A stretch of 5,679 bases of DNA from the NCBI GenBank assembly GCA_023391175.1, contig JAEWBL010000078.1:1-5679 (forward strand), given 5' to 3'. Of this stretch, positions 5,360-5,679 are shown piece by piece. Made by a program: the position numbers and the translations under genes. A model generated the notes under the pieces. It was not told the DNA's origin. It saw nothing but the letters and a program-made list of their open reading frames with translations, and made no database searches. The DNA is from Pseudomonadota bacterium. GTDB lineage: Bacteria > Pseudomonadota > Alphaproteobacteria > Rhizobiales > Xanthobacteraceae. The first letter of the stretch is position 1. Each line of letters begins with the position of its first letter.

Positions 5360-5679
5360 TCAGCCCGGCCGGCGGATGGTCCTGAGGTCGAGGCCCGCGG
5401 CCTTGATGCGCTCCCGCGCGCCGGTCAGCGGCTCGCGCGCCACCGCCATGTGGAAGGCGTTGGCATGCAGGAGTGTTTCCGCGTCCTCGGCTATGCCCAC
5501 ATGTCCCGGCCAGAACAGGAGATCGCCGCGTTTGACGGGCGCATCGAGCGGAATCGCCGTGCCGATGGCCTTTTCCTGCATGTCGCTGTCGCGCGGAGCC
5601 CGCACACCGGTGGCGGCGAGCGCGGTCTGCACCAGGCCCGAGCAGTCGATGCCGAGGCTGGAGCGGCCACCCCACAGAT
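5360..5679 (-). CDS. NlpC/P60 (C40) family peptidase, C-terminal part only
   Basis: The frame is open from the window edge to a TGA at 5362-5360, giving 105 residues of a longer protein whose N-terminus lies to the right. The visible part is the catalytic NlpC/P60 core: LWGGRSSLGIDCSGLV carries the nucleophile Cys12 (numbered from the first full codon), GDLLFWPGHVGI carries His59, and LLHANAF carries the third residue His71. The family hydrolyses peptide bonds in cell-wall peptides, typically D-glutamyl to diaminopimelate links, usually outside the cytoplasm or on recycled muropeptides. An in-frame GTG at 5632 would leave out the nucleophile, so it is not the real start. The gene converges on the cyclase gene with no clear terminator in the 26 bases between. 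Family assignment is strong; substrate and location are unknown. Confidence 0.9.
   Translation of the reverse strand, partial: LWGGRSSLGIDCSGLVQTALAATGVRAPRDSDMQEKAIGTAIPLDAPVKRGDLLFWPGHVGIAEDAETLLHANAFHMAVAREPLTGARERIKAAGLDLRTIRRPG

Noticed and set aside
4620..5675. 351-codon minus-strand frame opposite the cyclase
   Set aside because: It is antisense to the GGDEF domain and crosses into the peptidase region in a different frame from the real NlpC/P60 core; composition is Arg/His-rich with no family motif.

Overview
The window is GC-rich, and the bases fall mostly in codon position 3 of the real genes. Gene content and protein flavour suggest an alphaproteobacterium of the order Hyphomicrobiales (Rhizobiales), possibly Xanthobacteraceae-like. 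The clues are a hot-dog (MaoC-like)/phosphate acetyltransferase fusion next to a FabI-type reductase, a Cache-HAMP-GGDEF protein and a short C40 peptidase gene. That placement is inference from protein style, not from a marker gene.

Layout, left to right: (1) A minus-strand pair, fabI then the hot-dog/Pta fusion. The fusion runs off the left edge and lacks its last few dozen residues. (2) A stretch of about 530 bases without a convincing gene. Its fabI-proximal part is strikingly AT-rich and holds several dyads, including a TTGA-N6-TCAA (FNR/FixK-type) site and a 9-bp inverted repeat carrying TATAAT on both strands. (3) A minus-strand tRNA-Glu(CTC) with its own apparent promoter, whose -35 overlaps the stop codon of the upstream yggS. 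(4) yggS, the PLP homeostasis protein, on the minus strand. (5) A divergently transcribed membrane diguanylate cyclase, the only plus-strand gene. (6) The C-terminal part of an NlpC/P60 (C40) peptidase gene, converging on the cyclase and running off the right edge.

How the genes work together: fabI and the hot-dog/Pta fusion probably form one transcription unit linking acyl thioester reduction to acyl-CoA/acyl-phosphate interconversion. An acetate kinase gene could lie just beyond the left edge, but that cannot be seen here. The FNR/FixK-like site hints at oxygen control of this unit or of an undescribed plus-strand transcript. The remaining genes look like ordinary housekeeping or signalling loci.

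No defence system, CRISPR array, insertion sequence or phage gene is visible. The most unusual material is the dyad-rich non-coding stretch, the acceptor-stem mismatch in the tRNA, and the substituted catalytic residue in the hydratase-like domain.
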